Below, in pieces: positions 1-7,831 of a DNA stretch of 64,000 bases. The notes under the pieces were generated by a model. That model made no database searches, had not been told where the DNA came from, and saw only the letters and a list, made by a program, of their open reading frames with translations. The first letter of the stretch is position 1. The number at the start of each line of letters is the position of its first letter. The position numbers and the translations under genes are program-made. The stretch is from Allobosea sp. WAO (GTDB lineage Bacteria > Pseudomonadota > Alphaproteobacteria > Rhizobiales > Beijerinckiaceae), in assembly GCF_001509835.1 (NCBI RefSeq), contig NZ_JXTJ01000003.1, positions 62,001 to 126,000 of the forward strand, in the 5' to 3' direction.

Positions 1-74
1 GCCGCGAACGCGGACGATCCGATGAGGGATGCGAGGGCGATGCCGCCGGTAAGGAGATGCTTGATCGACATCAT
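1..74 (-). CDS. N-terminal signal peptide of a secreted protein, cut by window edge
   Basis: Reading leftward from an ATG at 74 (or the adjacent ATG at 71) gives Met-Met-Ser-Ile-Lys-His, then a hydrophobic run and an Ala-x-Ala style end (SSAFA). This is a typical Sec signal peptide running off the window. An AAGG-like ribosome binding site lies a few bases upstream. The mature protein is outside the window. A periplasmic substrate-binding protein would be a common owner of such a leader, but nothing here proves it. Confidence 0.6.
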   Translation of the reverse strand, partial: MMSIKHLLTGGIALASLIGSSAFA

Positions 75-682
75 GTGCCTTTGTCGAAGTTTCAGGGCGC
101 TTCCTTCGAAGCGGCGAGATCTACAAAAATCTGCTCTTCTATTGCTTATTAGCCCGCAGGGAAGTCAATGAACGGATGGCGGGGCGGTGTTCTAAAATTC
201 GAAGTGATGCTGTTTTGCAACAAGTATACTGAATAGTAAAAAAATCCTCTACGGCAAGCGAGGTGATTGCGCCGATCAATATTGATGAAGGTGCATTTGA
301 TTCGCCGATTCTAGCGACCTGAATTCGAAAGGCATCCCCCATTTGGGGTATGAAAAGTCAGGACGAGCTTGGCTACGAGAGTATGGCTTGGTTGCAGCCG
401 AGCGGTGGGGAGCCTGGCCGCTCGGGTCGTTGTAAGGCCGTCGGCAGAGTATTCCTCCGCTTCTACGAAATGCACGAGCGCTCGAGACCTTTGTTGTTTC
501 GCGCTTTCTCTAGCCGTTCGGCATCAGCTTTATTGACGTCATGGTCTAGGATGCGCGGTGGTCCGGTGGGGCAGGGTGGCGAGATCGCAGCTGCGGCCGT
601 TTCGCGGCGCTTCTGATGTCAACTCTTCGTGTGAGGCTGCGTCTGCCACCGCCACGCCATCTTTCGGGCCGTCCGTCGCGCC
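75..682. other. 608-bp intergenic region, AT-richer first half
   Basis: No convincing gene is seen. The part from about 120 to 350 is clearly AT-richer than the rest of the window, with A/T runs near 236-246. It should hold the promoter of the leftward secreted-protein gene. It also contains a 12-bp perfect palindrome at 275-286 and a short CCCC-ATTT-GGGG hairpin near 337-348. From 350 to 680 base composition returns to normal. The open frames there have no good start context and look like chance frames in GC-rich DNA. Confidence 0.5.
275..286. promoter_or_regulatory. 12-bp perfect palindrome, candidate operator
   Basis: ATCAATATTGAT reads the same on both strands and lies in the AT-rich spacer about 200 bp upstream of the leftward signal-peptide gene. 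It could be a regulator half-site pair. No regulator is encoded next to it within the window, so the assignment is only a suggestion. Confidence 0.3.
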
Positions 683-1243
683 ATGAACCGACTTGCTGTG
701 TCCATGCTCGCGCTTTTGGCGGCCGGTGCGGCGGTCGCCCAGACCTCCCTGTCGCTGCGGCCGGGAGCCAGCGAGGTCGGCTTTGTGGCGCGCCGTTTCG
801 GCGTGCCGACCGCCTCGGGCCAATTCCAGCATTATGACGGTGTCGTGGCCCTCGACTTCGCACGGCCGGAGCGCAGCCGGATCCGCATCACCATAGAGAC
901 CGCATCGCTGCACACCGGCGCGTCGCTGGTCGACGACTTCATCAAGGGCGAGAGCATGCTCGACACCGCCCATCACCCGGTCGCGAGCTTCACCTCGGAC
1001 AGCGTGACCCGGACGGGCGATCGCAGCCTGACGATTCAGGGGCGGCTGACCATCCGCTCGGTCACCCATCCGGTGGCGGCGACCGCCGTCGCCGAGGACG
1101 ATGTCGGGGCCGCCGAGCGCGGTGGTCGCCTGCAGTTTCGTGCCAGCGCTGCCTTCTCGCGCTCGGCATTCGGCATCGGCCGCGAGGTCAATGTCGTCGA
1201 CGATCAGGTCGAGATCGCGATCAAGGGGCGGCTCGGGCAATGA
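683..1243 (+). CDS. YceI family periplasmic lipid-binding protein
   Basis: The 186-residue product begins with a Sec signal peptide (residues 1-19, ending AAVAQ). The YceI beta-barrel fold follows, recognisable from the SEVGFVARRFGV start of the barrel, the DTAHHPVASFTS stretch and the closing VVDDQVEIAIKGRL. YceI proteins are small periplasmic lipocalin-like proteins that bind isoprenoid or amide lipids. The stop overlaps the start of the cytochrome b561 gene in ATGA at 1240-1243, so the two are translationally coupled. YceI plus cytochrome b561 is a common pair, usually read as a membrane or periplasmic redox unit. The exact ligand cannot be told from sequence. Confidence 0.88.
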   Translation: MNRLAVSMLALLAAGAAVAQTSLSLRPGASEVGFVARRFGVPTASGQFQHYDGVVALDFARPERSRIRITIETASLHTGASLVDDFIKGESMLDTAHHPVASFTSDSVTRTGDRSLTIQGRLTIRSVTHPVAATAVAEDDVGAAERGGRLQFRASAAFSRSAFGIGREVNVVDDQVEIAIKGRLGQ

Positions 1244-1812
1244 CCGCGGCGGTCGCGAGGCCGCCTCGCTGGCATCCGGCCCTCGTCGCCCTGCACTGGC
1301 TGACGGTTGCGCTCATCGCAGTCCAGTACGGCTTGTCGCGTTTGATGGGCGACGAGAGCCGCGATCTTCTCGGCCGGTTCGTCCTTTATCAGTGGCATAA
1401 ATCGATCGGGCTGACCGTCGCCCTGTTCGTCGTGATGCGGCTCGGCCTGCGGCTGGTCGTCCCGGATCCGGAGCCGTTGCCCGCCAGCGCCTGGCTGCGC
1501 CGGGCGGCGCTGGCCGTGCATGCCGGACTCTATCTGTGCCTGCTGGCGCTACCGGTCACGGGTCTGCTGATGGTCTCGGCTGCGCCGATCCAGATCCCGA
1601 CCCTGTACTTCGGCTGGTTCGCGATCCCTCATCCCATCGGCCCGGACAAGGCGACCTATGAGCTGATGCGCAGCCTGCACGGGCTGGCTTTTGACAGCCT
1701 CATGGTGCTGGGACTGTTCCATCTCGGCGCGGCGCTGGTTCACCAGTTCGTCTGGCGGGACCGGCTGCTGCGCCGGATATGGTTTTGGCGCGCGGGCTCA
1801 GGCGCCCTGTGA
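1240..1812 (+). CDS. Cytochrome b561 family di-heme membrane protein
   Basis: The 190-residue protein has four predicted membrane helices. Conserved histidines of the bacterial cytochrome b561 (YodB/CybB-like) family are present: His in LHWLT near the first helix, His in QWHKSIGL before the second, and His in LHGLAFD and HLGAALVHQF in the last. These ligate b hemes that pass electrons between the quinone pool and periplasmic partners. It is coupled to the upstream YceI gene by an ATGA overlap. Its 3' end overlaps by 15 bp the end of the convergent TPP-enzyme gene, so no terminator separates them. Confidence 0.87.
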   Translation: MTAAVARPPRWHPALVALHWLTVALIAVQYGLSRLMGDESRDLLGRFVLYQWHKSIGLTVALFVVMRLGLRLVVPDPEPLPASAWLRRAALAVHAGLYLCLLALPVTGLLMVSAAPIQIPTLYFGWFAIPHPIGPDKATYELMRSLHGLAFDSLMVLGLFHLGAALVHQFVWRDRLLRRIWFWRAGSGAL

Positions 1813-3489
1813 CGCCTGGGCCGCGATCGCCTCGGCCCGGATCGTCGAGAGCGTTTTGGCCGGCGTGATCGCCTCGGGATCGAGCAGGCAATGGATGATC
1901 GCCGGCTTGCCCGAGGTCACCGCCCGCTCGAAGGCCGGCGCGAACTGCTCGGTCGTCTCGACCCGCTCGCCATGGCCGCCGAAGGCCTTGGCATAGGCGG
2001 CAAAGTCCGGGTTCTTCAGCGTCGTCGCCGAGACACGGCCGGGATAGTGCTTCTCTTGGTGCATGCGGATCGTGCCGTACATGCCGTTGTCGACGACGAT
2101 GACGATCACCGGCAATTCGTACTGCACCGCGGTCGCGAAATCCTGACCGTTCATCAGGAAACAGCCATCGCCGGCGAAGGCAACCACCGTTCTTTCAGGG
2201 AATAACCGCTTGGCGCCGATCGCCGCCGGCACGCCATAGCCCATCGAGCCTGAGGTCGGGGCGAGCTGCGTCGCGAACTTGGTGAAGCGGTGGAAGCGGT
2301 GCACCCAGGTCGCGTAATTGCCGGCGCCATTGCACATGATCGCGTCGGCGGGAAGGTTGCGGCGCAGCCAGGTCACCATCTCACCGGGATGGAACTTGCC
2401 CGGCACCGGCGCCGGCTGCTCGCTCCAGGCGAGATAGGCCTCATGCGCTTCGGCGGCGGCACCGGCCCACGGGATTTCCTGCGGCGGATGTACGGTCTCG
2501 AGCGCGGCGCAGAAGGCGGTTGGCGTCGCATTGATCGCGAGCGACGGGCGGTAGACCCGGCCGAGTTCCTCCGGATCGGGATGGACATGCACCAGCGGCC
2601 GGCCCGGATTGGGAATGCCGAACAGCGTGTAGGACTGGCTCGGCATCTCCGACAGCCGCCCGCCGACCAGGATGACGAGATCGCTCTCCTGGATGCGCTT
2701 CAACAGCTTCGGATTGGGACCGATGCCGAGATCGCCGCCGAAGTTCGGATGATCGGCAGGGAACAGCATCTGCCGGCGGAACGAGACGACGACCGGCAGG
2801 TCGAAGCGCTCGGCGAAGCGCTGGAAGCGCTCGATCGCCTGCGGATTCCAGCGCGAGCCGCCGAGGATCGCGACCGGCTTCTTCGCCGCCCAGAGCCGCT
2901 TCTGCAGGTCGATGGTCTGCAACAGGGAGGGATGCGTCTCGGTGACCTGATAGGGCTCGGCATCGGCGACGTCGGCGAGGTCGGTCAGCACGTCCTCGGG
3001 CAGTGCGATCACCACCGGGCCGGGCCGTCCGGAGGTCGCGACATGGAAGGCGCGGCTGATGATCTCGGGGATGCGCGCGGCATCGTCGATCTCGGTTGCC
3101 CATTTCGTCATCGTGCCGAAGACGGCGCGATAATCGAGTTCCTGGAAGGCTTCGCGCTCGCGCATGCCACGCTCGATCTGGCCGACGAACAGGATCATCG
3201 GTGTCGAATCCTGGTCGGCGATATGAATGCCGGGCGAGGCGTTGGTCGCGCCGGGGCCGCGCGTCACGAAGCAGATGCCGGGCTTGCCGGTAAGCTTACC
3301 CGCCGCTTCCGCCATCATCGCCGCGCCGCCTTCGGCGCGGCAGATCGTGACCTTGAGATTGGCATCGTGCAGCGCGTCGAGCACGGCAAGATAGCTCTCG
3401 CCCGGCACGCAGAACGCATCGGTCGCGCCGTGGATCAGGAGTTGGTCGACGAGGATTTGCCCGCCGGTCCGTTCAGCCATGTCGTCCAC
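1798..3489 (-). CDS. TPP-dependent acetolactate synthase-like decarboxylase/carboligase
   Basis: This 563-residue enzyme has the three-domain layout of the acetolactate synthase/benzoylformate decarboxylase superfamily. The N-terminal pyrimidine-binding domain carries the catalytic Glu in CRAEGGAAMMAEA (about residue 53). A central domain follows, then a C-terminal pyrophosphate-binding domain with GDGCFLMNGQDF and the metal-binding Asn in VVDNGMYGTIR. The start overlaps the upstream CoA-transferase gene by 17 bp, so the two are surely co-transcribed. An internal Met at 3480 is an alternative start. It lacks clear oxalyl-CoA decarboxylase or acetolactate synthase signatures. Because it shares a transcript direction with glutaryl-CoA dehydrogenase, a 2-oxo acid such as 2-oxoadipate is a possible substrate, but this is inference. 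Confidence 0.85.
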   Translation of the reverse strand: MDDMAERTGGQILVDQLLIHGATDAFCVPGESYLAVLDALHDANLKVTICRAEGGAAMMAEAAGKLTGKPGICFVTRGPGATNASPGIHIADQDSTPMILFVGQIERGMREREAFQELDYRAVFGTMTKWATEIDDAARIPEIISRAFHVATSGRPGPVVIALPEDVLTDLADVADAEPYQVTETHPSLLQTIDLQKRLWAAKKPVAILGGSRWNPQAIERFQRFAERFDLPVVVSFRRQMLFPADHPNFGGDLGIGPNPKLLKRIQESDLVILVGGRLSEMPSQSYTLFGIPNPGRPLVHVHPDPEELGRVYRPSLAINATPTAFCAALETVHPPQEIPWAGAAAEAHEAYLAWSEQPAPVPGKFHPGEMVTWLRRNLPADAIMCNGAGNYATWVHRFHRFTKFATQLAPTSGSMGYGVPAAIGAKRLFPERTVVAFAGDGCFLMNGQDFATAVQYELPVIVIVVDNGMYGTIRMHQEKHYPGRVSATTLKNPDFAAYAKAFGGHGERVETTEQFAPAFERAVTSGKPAIIHCLLDPEAITPAKTLSTIRAEAIAAQASQGA

Positions 3490-4660
3490 TCCAGGTGGGG
3501 TCGTTGAGGATTTCGTCTTGGTGCTCGCCGAGCCTCGGGCTCGGCCGGCCGGCGACCTGACGCACCCCGTCGATCACGATCGGCGAGGCGACGGTCGGGA
3601 TCGCGCCGGCCCTGGCGGCGGCGCTCTGCAGCTCGGTCTTGATGCCGCGGGCGATCACCTGCGGGTCGGCGAAGACCTCGCCGACATCGTTGATCGGCCC
3701 GGCCGGGACGCCGGCGACTTCCAGCGCCGTCAGCAGTTCGGCCTTGTGGCGGCGCGCGGTCAGCGAGGCCAGCATCGGGATCAGCACGGCACGGCCGGCG
3801 ACGCGGCCCTTATTGTCGGCATAATCGGGATTGCTGCCGAGATCGGCACGGCCCAATACCTCGCAGAGCCGGCGATACTGCCCATCATTGCCGGTGGCGA
3901 TGATGATGTGGCCGTCCGCCACGGGGAAGACCTCGTAGGGAACGATGTTGGGGTGGGCGTTGCCGAGCCGGGCCGGCGGCTTGCCGGAGACCAGATAGTT
4001 CAGCGCCTGGTTGCCGAGCACGGCGACCTGCGTGTCCATCAGGGCGAGGTCGATCGTCGCGCCTTCGCCCGTCTGGTCGCGCCGGCGCAGCGCGGCGAGG
4101 ATGCCGACGGTGGAATAGAGCCCGGTGAAGATGTCGGTCTTGGCATAGCCCGCCTTGGTCGGCTGGCCGTCGGGCTGGCCGGTGATCGACATCGAGCCGG
4201 CCATGCCCTGGATCAGGAAGTCGTAGCCGGCGCGCTCGGCATAGGGACCGTCCTGGCCGAAGCCGGTGATCGAGCAGTAGATCAGGCTGGGGTGGAGCTT
4301 GCGCAGGCTCGCGGCATCGAGCCCGTATTTGGCGAGCCCGCCGACCTTGAAGTTCTCGATTACGATATCGGCGTGGCCGGCGAGCTGGCGCACCAGGGCC
4401 CGGCCTTCCTCGCTGCGGAAATCGGCGGTGATCGAACGCTTGCCGCGATTGCAGGAATGGAAATAGGCGGCCGAAAGGTGCTCGCCATCGAGTCCCTCGA
4501 CGAAGGGCGGCCCCCAGCTGCGGGTGTCGTCGCCTTCCGGGCTCTCGACCTTGACGACGTCGGCGCCGAGATCGGCGAGAAGCTGGCCGATCCAGGGACC
4601 GGCGAGGATGCGCGCCAGCTCGAGGACGCGCAGGCCGGCGAGGGGAGGGGTCGAAGTCAT
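3473..4660 (-). CDS. CaiB/BaiF family CoA-transferase, probable glutarate CoA-transferase
   Basis: The 395-residue protein is a family III CoA-transferase. It opens with the typical LAGLRVLELARILAGPW and GADVVKVE stretches. The catalytic Asp lies in GYDFLIQGMAGSM, the position of the aspartyl-CoA intermediate in formyl-CoA transferase. These enzymes move CoA between carboxylic acids. A CaiB-type transferase next to glutaryl-CoA dehydrogenase is a known pairing (gcdG-gcdH in pseudomonads), which points to activation of glutarate to glutaryl-CoA. It lies 122 bp after the dehydrogenase gene, with an inverted repeat between, and overlaps the following TPP gene. No strong ribosome binding site precedes the chosen ATG. 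Confidence 0.85.
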   Translation of the reverse strand: MTSTPPLAGLRVLELARILAGPWIGQLLADLGADVVKVESPEGDDTRSWGPPFVEGLDGEHLSAAYFHSCNRGKRSITADFRSEEGRALVRQLAGHADIVIENFKVGGLAKYGLDAASLRKLHPSLIYCSITGFGQDGPYAERAGYDFLIQGMAGSMSITGQPDGQPTKAGYAKTDIFTGLYSTVGILAALRRRDQTGEGATIDLALMDTQVAVLGNQALNYLVSGKPPARLGNAHPNIVPYEVFPVADGHIIIATGNDGQYRRLCEVLGRADLGSNPDYADNKGRVAGRAVLIPMLASLTARRHKAELLTALEVAGVPAGPINDVGEVFADPQVIARGIKTELQSAAARAGAIPTVASPIVIDGVRQVAGRPSPRLGEHQDEILNDPTWSGRHG

Positions 4661-4704
4661 CGCGGGAATCCACGTCGTCGTCCCGGCCGCAGCGCAGCGG
4701 AGAG

Positions 4705-4743
4705 CCGGGACCCATGCCGGAACAGTTCAGGCATGGGTCCCGG
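4705..4743. repeat. Inverted repeat with 14-bp perfect arms
   Basis: CCGGGACCCATGCC at 4705-4718 and its exact complement at 4730-4743 enclose an 11-base loop. The element sits between the dehydrogenase and CoA-transferase genes, inside a probable transcript. Its CATGCC...GGCATGG core resembles the centre of the element at 31178-31274, so it is likely a copy of a dispersed intergenic palindrome rather than a terminator. No T-run follows it. Confidence 0.65.
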
Positions 4744-4782
4744 GTCGAGCTGTGCTCGCCCGGAACGACCCGAGAGGGAGGA

Positions 4783-6000
4783 CTAGAAGAACGCCTGCAG
4801 ACCCGTGACGGCCCGGCCGAGGATCAGCGCATGAACGTCGTGCGTGCCCTCATAGGTGTTGACCGTCTCGAGGTTCGCCGCATGGCGCATGACATGGTAC
4901 TCGATCGAGATGCCGTTGCCGCCGTGCATGTCGCGGGCCTGGCGGGCGATGTCGAGCGCCTTGCCGCAATTGTTGCGCTTCACCAGGGAGATCATCTCCG
5001 GCGCCATCTTGCCCTCGTCGAGCAGGCGGCCGACGCGCAGCGAGCCCTGCAGACCGAGCGTGATCTCGGTGACCATGTCGGCGAGCTTCTTCTGGTAGAG
5101 CTGCGTCTGGGCCAGCGGCTTGTTGAACTGCTTGCGGTCGAGCCCATACTGGCGCGCGCGGTGGAAGCAGTCCTCGGCGGCGCCCATCGCGCCCCAGGAG
5201 ATGCCGTAGCGGGCGCGGTTGAGGCAGCCGAAGGGACCCTTGAGGCCCGAGACGTTCGGCAGCAGGTTCTCTTCCGGCACGATCACGCCGTCCATGACCA
5301 CTTCACCGGTGATCGAGGCGCGCAAGGAAAGCTTGCCGCCGACCTTCGGCGCGGAGAGGCCCTTCATGCCCTTTTCGAGGATGAAGCCGCGGATCTCGTT
5401 GTCATGCGCGACCGATTTCGCCCAGATGACGAAGACATCGGCGATCGGCGAGTTCGAGATCCACATCTTCGAGCCGGTCAGCTTGTAGCCGTCGGCAACC
5501 TTCTCGGCGCGGGTCTTCATGCCCGCCGGGTCCGAGCCGGCGTCGGGCTCGGTCAGGCCGAAGCAGCCGACCCATTCGCCGGAGCCGAGCTTCGGGAGGT
5601 ACTTCTTGCGCTGGTTCTCGTCGCCATAGGCATAGATCGGGTACATCACCAGCGAAGACTGCACGCTCATCATCGAGCGATAGCCGGAGTCGACCCGCTC
5701 GACCTCGCGGGCGACCAGTCCATAGGAGACGTAGTTGGCGCCGGCGCAGCCATAGTCCTCGGGAACCGTGACGCCGAGCAGGCCGAGCTCGCCCATCTCG
5801 TTGAAGATGCCGCGCTCGGTCTTCTCCTCGAGATAGGCCTCCGCGACGCGCGGCTGCAGCTTCTCCTGCGCGTACTGGCGGGCCGTGTCGCGGATCAGCC
5901 GCTCATCCTCGGTGAGCTGCTCGTCGAGCAGGAAGGGATCTTCCCAGCTGAACTGCGCGAGCTTGTGGCTATGGGCGGTCTTGCGGGCGGCCTCGGCCAT
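4783..6000 (-). CDS. gcdH: Glutaryl-CoA dehydrogenase
   Basis: The 405-residue acyl-CoA dehydrogenase converts glutaryl-CoA to crotonyl-CoA and CO2, passing electrons to ETF. The N-terminal helical domain, the [20 protein letters not shown]/substrate loop and the C-terminal domain are all present. The catalytic Glu is about residue 384 in [27 protein letters not shown] near residues 106-115 matches the glutaryl-CoA dehydrogenase signature that supplies the Arg and Ser binding the distal carboxylate (Arg108 and Ser112 here). GGGAG about 7 bases upstream supports the ATG at 6000. It follows the aminoadipate-semialdehyde dehydrogenase gene after 126 bp of repeats and precedes a CaiB-type CoA-transferase. 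Together they fit glutarate/lysine breakdown. Confidence 0.93.
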   Translation of the reverse strand: MAEAARKTAHSHKLAQFSWEDPFLLDEQLTEDERLIRDTARQYAQEKLQPRVAEAYLEEKTERGIFNEMGELGLLGVTVPEDYGCAGANYVSYGLVAREVERVDSGYRSMMSVQSSLVMYPIYAYGDENQRKKYLPKLGSGEWVGCFGLTEPDAGSDPAGMKTRAEKVADGYKLTGSKMWISNSPIADVFVIWAKSVAHDNEIRGFILEKGMKGLSAPKVGGKLSLRASITGEVVMDGVIVPEENLLPNVSGLKGPFGCLNRARYGISWGAMGAAEDCFHRARQYGLDRKQFNKPLAQTQLYQKKLADMVTEITLGLQGSLRVGRLLDEGKMAPEMISLVKRNNCGKALDIARQARDMHGGNGISIEYHVMRHAANLETVNTYEGTHDVHALILGRAVTGLQAFF

Positions 6001-6029
6001 TGGTCGTCTCCCTGCTTTTTTGGATCGTC

Positions 6030-6113
6030 ATGGTCGGGCTTGGCCCGACCATCTCGGAAACCGGCTAGCTGGTCCTGAGATTCTCGGGTCTGCGTTTCGC
6101 TTCGCCCGAGAAT
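6030..6113. repeat. Pair of intergenic hairpins (dispersed palindromic repeat)
   Basis: Two inverted repeats sit back to back in the 126-bp gap. ATGGTCGGG/CCCGACCAT (6030-6038 and 6044-6052, 5-base loop) has the same 9-bp arms as the hairpin at 13166-13188. ATTCTCGGG/CCCGAGAAT lies at 6080-6088 and 6105-6113. Reuse of the same arms elsewhere marks them as a repeat family. They may also weaken transcription between the two catabolic genes. Confidence 0.7.
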
Positions 6114-6126
6114 GACGGGTTATCGA

Positions 6127-7647
6127 TCACGCATCCACGTCGAAGCTGACGCCCTGTGCCAGCGGCAAGGTGGTGCCGTAGTTCACCGTGTTGGTGGCGC
6201 GGCGCATATAGGCCTTCCAGGCGTCCGAGCCGGCCTCGCGGCCGCCCCCGGTCTCCTTCTCGCCACCGAAGGCGCCGCCGATCTCGGCGCCGGAGGGGCC
6301 GATATTGACGTTGGCGATGCCGCAATCCGAGCCTTCATCCGAGACGAAGAGCTCGGCTTCGCGCATGTTCAGCGTGAAGATCGAGGAGGACAGGCCAGCG
6401 CCGACCGCGTTCTGGATGGCGATCGCCTGGTCCAGACTGTTGTACTTCATGACATAGAGGATCGGGGCGAAGGTCTCGCGCTCGACCGGGCCGGTCTGCG
6501 CGGGCATCTCGACCAGCGCTGGGCGGACATAGAAGCCGCCGGAGCCGACATCGACCTTCTCGCCGCCATGGACCTTGCCGCCGGCGGCCTTGGCCTCGGA
6601 CAGCGCCTTCTGCATGCCCTGATAGGCGGCCTCGTCGACCAGCGGGCCGACCAGCACGCCGGCTTCACGGGGATCGCCGATCTTCACCGAGCTGTAGACC
6701 TTGATCAGCTTCGGGATCAGCGCGTCATAGACGCTCTCGTGCACGATCAGGCGGCGCAGCGTGGTGCAGCGCTGGCCGGCGGTGCCCATCGCTGCGAAGG
6801 CGATGCCGCGCAGTGCGATGTCGAGATCGGCCGAGGGGGCGACGATCGCGGCGTTGTTGCCGCCGAGCTCGAGGATGGCCCGCGCGAAGCGCGCCGCCAG
6901 CTTCTGGCCGACTTCCTTGCCCATCCGGGTCGAGCCCGTCGCCGAGACGACGGGGACGCGATGGTCCTGGACCAGGATGTCGCCGATCTCGCGGCCGCCG
7001 ATCAGGATTTCGGAGAGGCCGGCGGGGGCTTCCGGTCCGAAGCGCTTCATCGTCTTCTCGACGATCGCCTGCACGGCGAGCGCGGTCAGCGGAGTCTTCT
7101 CGGAGGGCTTCCAGACGACGCTGTCGCCGCAGACGAAGGCGAGCGCCGCATTCCAGGACCAGACCGCAACCGGGAAGTTGAAGGCCGAGATCACACCGCA
7201 GACGCCGAGCGGGTGCCAGGTTTCCATCATCCGGTGGTTCGGGCGCTCGGTGGCGATGGTCAGGCCGTAGAGCTGGCGCGACAGGCCGACGGCGAAGTCG
7301 CAGATGTCGATCATCTCCTGAACCTCGCCGAGGCCCTCCGAGGTGATCTTGCCGGCTTCGAGCGTCACCAGCAGGCCGAGATCGGCCTTGTGCGTACGCA
7401 GCTCTTCGCCGAGCAGGCGGACGAACTCGCCGCGTCGCGGCGCCGGCACCTTGCGCCAGGCGAGATAGGCCGATTGCGCCCGGCCGATGGCGGCCTCGGC
7501 CTCGGCCGGCGAGGTCTCGCGCAGGGTCGCGACGGTCTCGCTGGTGATCGGGGAGCGGGCCGAGAGGCCGGCGCCGGCATAGGCGGCTTCCGGCACACCG
7601 AGGCGCTGGAGGAGGGCGAGGGCGTCTTTGGGAAGGGAAGTGGTCAT
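6127..7647 (-). CDS. amaB: Antiquitin-type L-aminoadipate-semialdehyde (piperideine-6-carboxylate) dehydrogenase
   Basis: The 506-residue protein is an ALDH7 (antiquitin/AmaB) enzyme that oxidises 2-aminoadipate-6-semialdehyde to 2-aminoadipate in lysine/pipecolate breakdown. Visible marks are the catalytic Cys in GTAGQRCTTLRRL (about residue 294), the general-base Glu in LELGGNNAAIV (about 260), and the family-specific C-terminal block with IGPSGAEIGGAFGGEKETGG and YMRRATNTVNYG. The frame stays open upstream, but the ATG at 7647 gives the family's usual N-terminus and length and has an AGG motif upstream. It diverges from a LysR gene with a 184-bp shared control region. It heads the leftward run with glutaryl-CoA dehydrogenase and CoA-transferase. 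Confidence 0.92.
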   Translation of the reverse strand: MTTSLPKDALALLQRLGVPEAAYAGAGLSARSPITSETVATLRETSPAEAEAAIGRAQSAYLAWRKVPAPRRGEFVRLLGEELRTHKADLGLLVTLEAGKITSEGLGEVQEMIDICDFAVGLSRQLYGLTIATERPNHRMMETWHPLGVCGVISAFNFPVAVWSWNAALAFVCGDSVVWKPSEKTPLTALAVQAIVEKTMKRFGPEAPAGLSEILIGGREIGDILVQDHRVPVVSATGSTRMGKEVGQKLAARFARAILELGGNNAAIVAPSADLDIALRGIAFAAMGTAGQRCTTLRRLIVHESVYDALIPKLIKVYSSVKIGDPREAGVLVGPLVDEAAYQGMQKALSEAKAAGGKVHGGEKVDVGSGGFYVRPALVEMPAQTGPVERETFAPILYVMKYNSLDQAIAIQNAVGAGLSSSIFTLNMREAELFVSDEGSDCGIANVNIGPSGAEIGGAFGGEKETGGGREAGSDAWKAYMRRATNTVNYGTTLPLAQGVSFDVDA

Positions 7648-7807
7648 CTCGTACCTGTGCCTGGCGCTCCTGCCCGGCGCGGGGAGAAGCGCATGAAACG
7701 GATCGCCGTCCGGTCCGCGTGGACCGCGGCGGAAGGCGAGCGTCGAAAAGCCTGTCGGTTGCGGCGGAGAATGCCCTCTTTCGGTTGTCGGGGGCAACCG
7801 ATATGTT

Positions 7808-7831
7808 CTCATATATTGATGAGGTTTTCTC
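7808..7831. promoter_or_regulatory. Candidate LysR binding site overlapping the LysR ribosome binding site
   Basis: CTCAT (7808-7812) and ATGAG (7819-7823) form an inverted repeat with a 6-base AT-rich centre, just before the LysR start and in the divergent gap with amaB. The GAGG at 7821-7824 is also the likely Shine-Dalgarno of the LysR gene, 7 bases from its ATG. A regulator bound here could repress its own gene and act on amaB, the classic LysR arrangement. Binding is inferred from position only. Confidence 0.4.

Noticed and set aside
350..616. 88-residue frame on the plus strand before yceI
   Set aside because: It has no convincing ribosome binding site, no recognisable motif, and lies across a composition change. 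Likely chance.
3473..4660. Oxalate degradation pair (formyl-CoA transferase plus oxalyl-CoA decarboxylase)
   Set aside because: A CaiB transferase next to a TPP enzyme first suggested this. The TPP protein lacks oxalyl-CoA decarboxylase signatures and the adjacent gene is a clear glutaryl-CoA dehydrogenase.
4705..4743. Terminator between gcdH and the CoA-transferase gene
   Set aside because: The stem is strong but no T-run follows on either strand, and the core recurs elsewhere. It is better read as a dispersed repeat.
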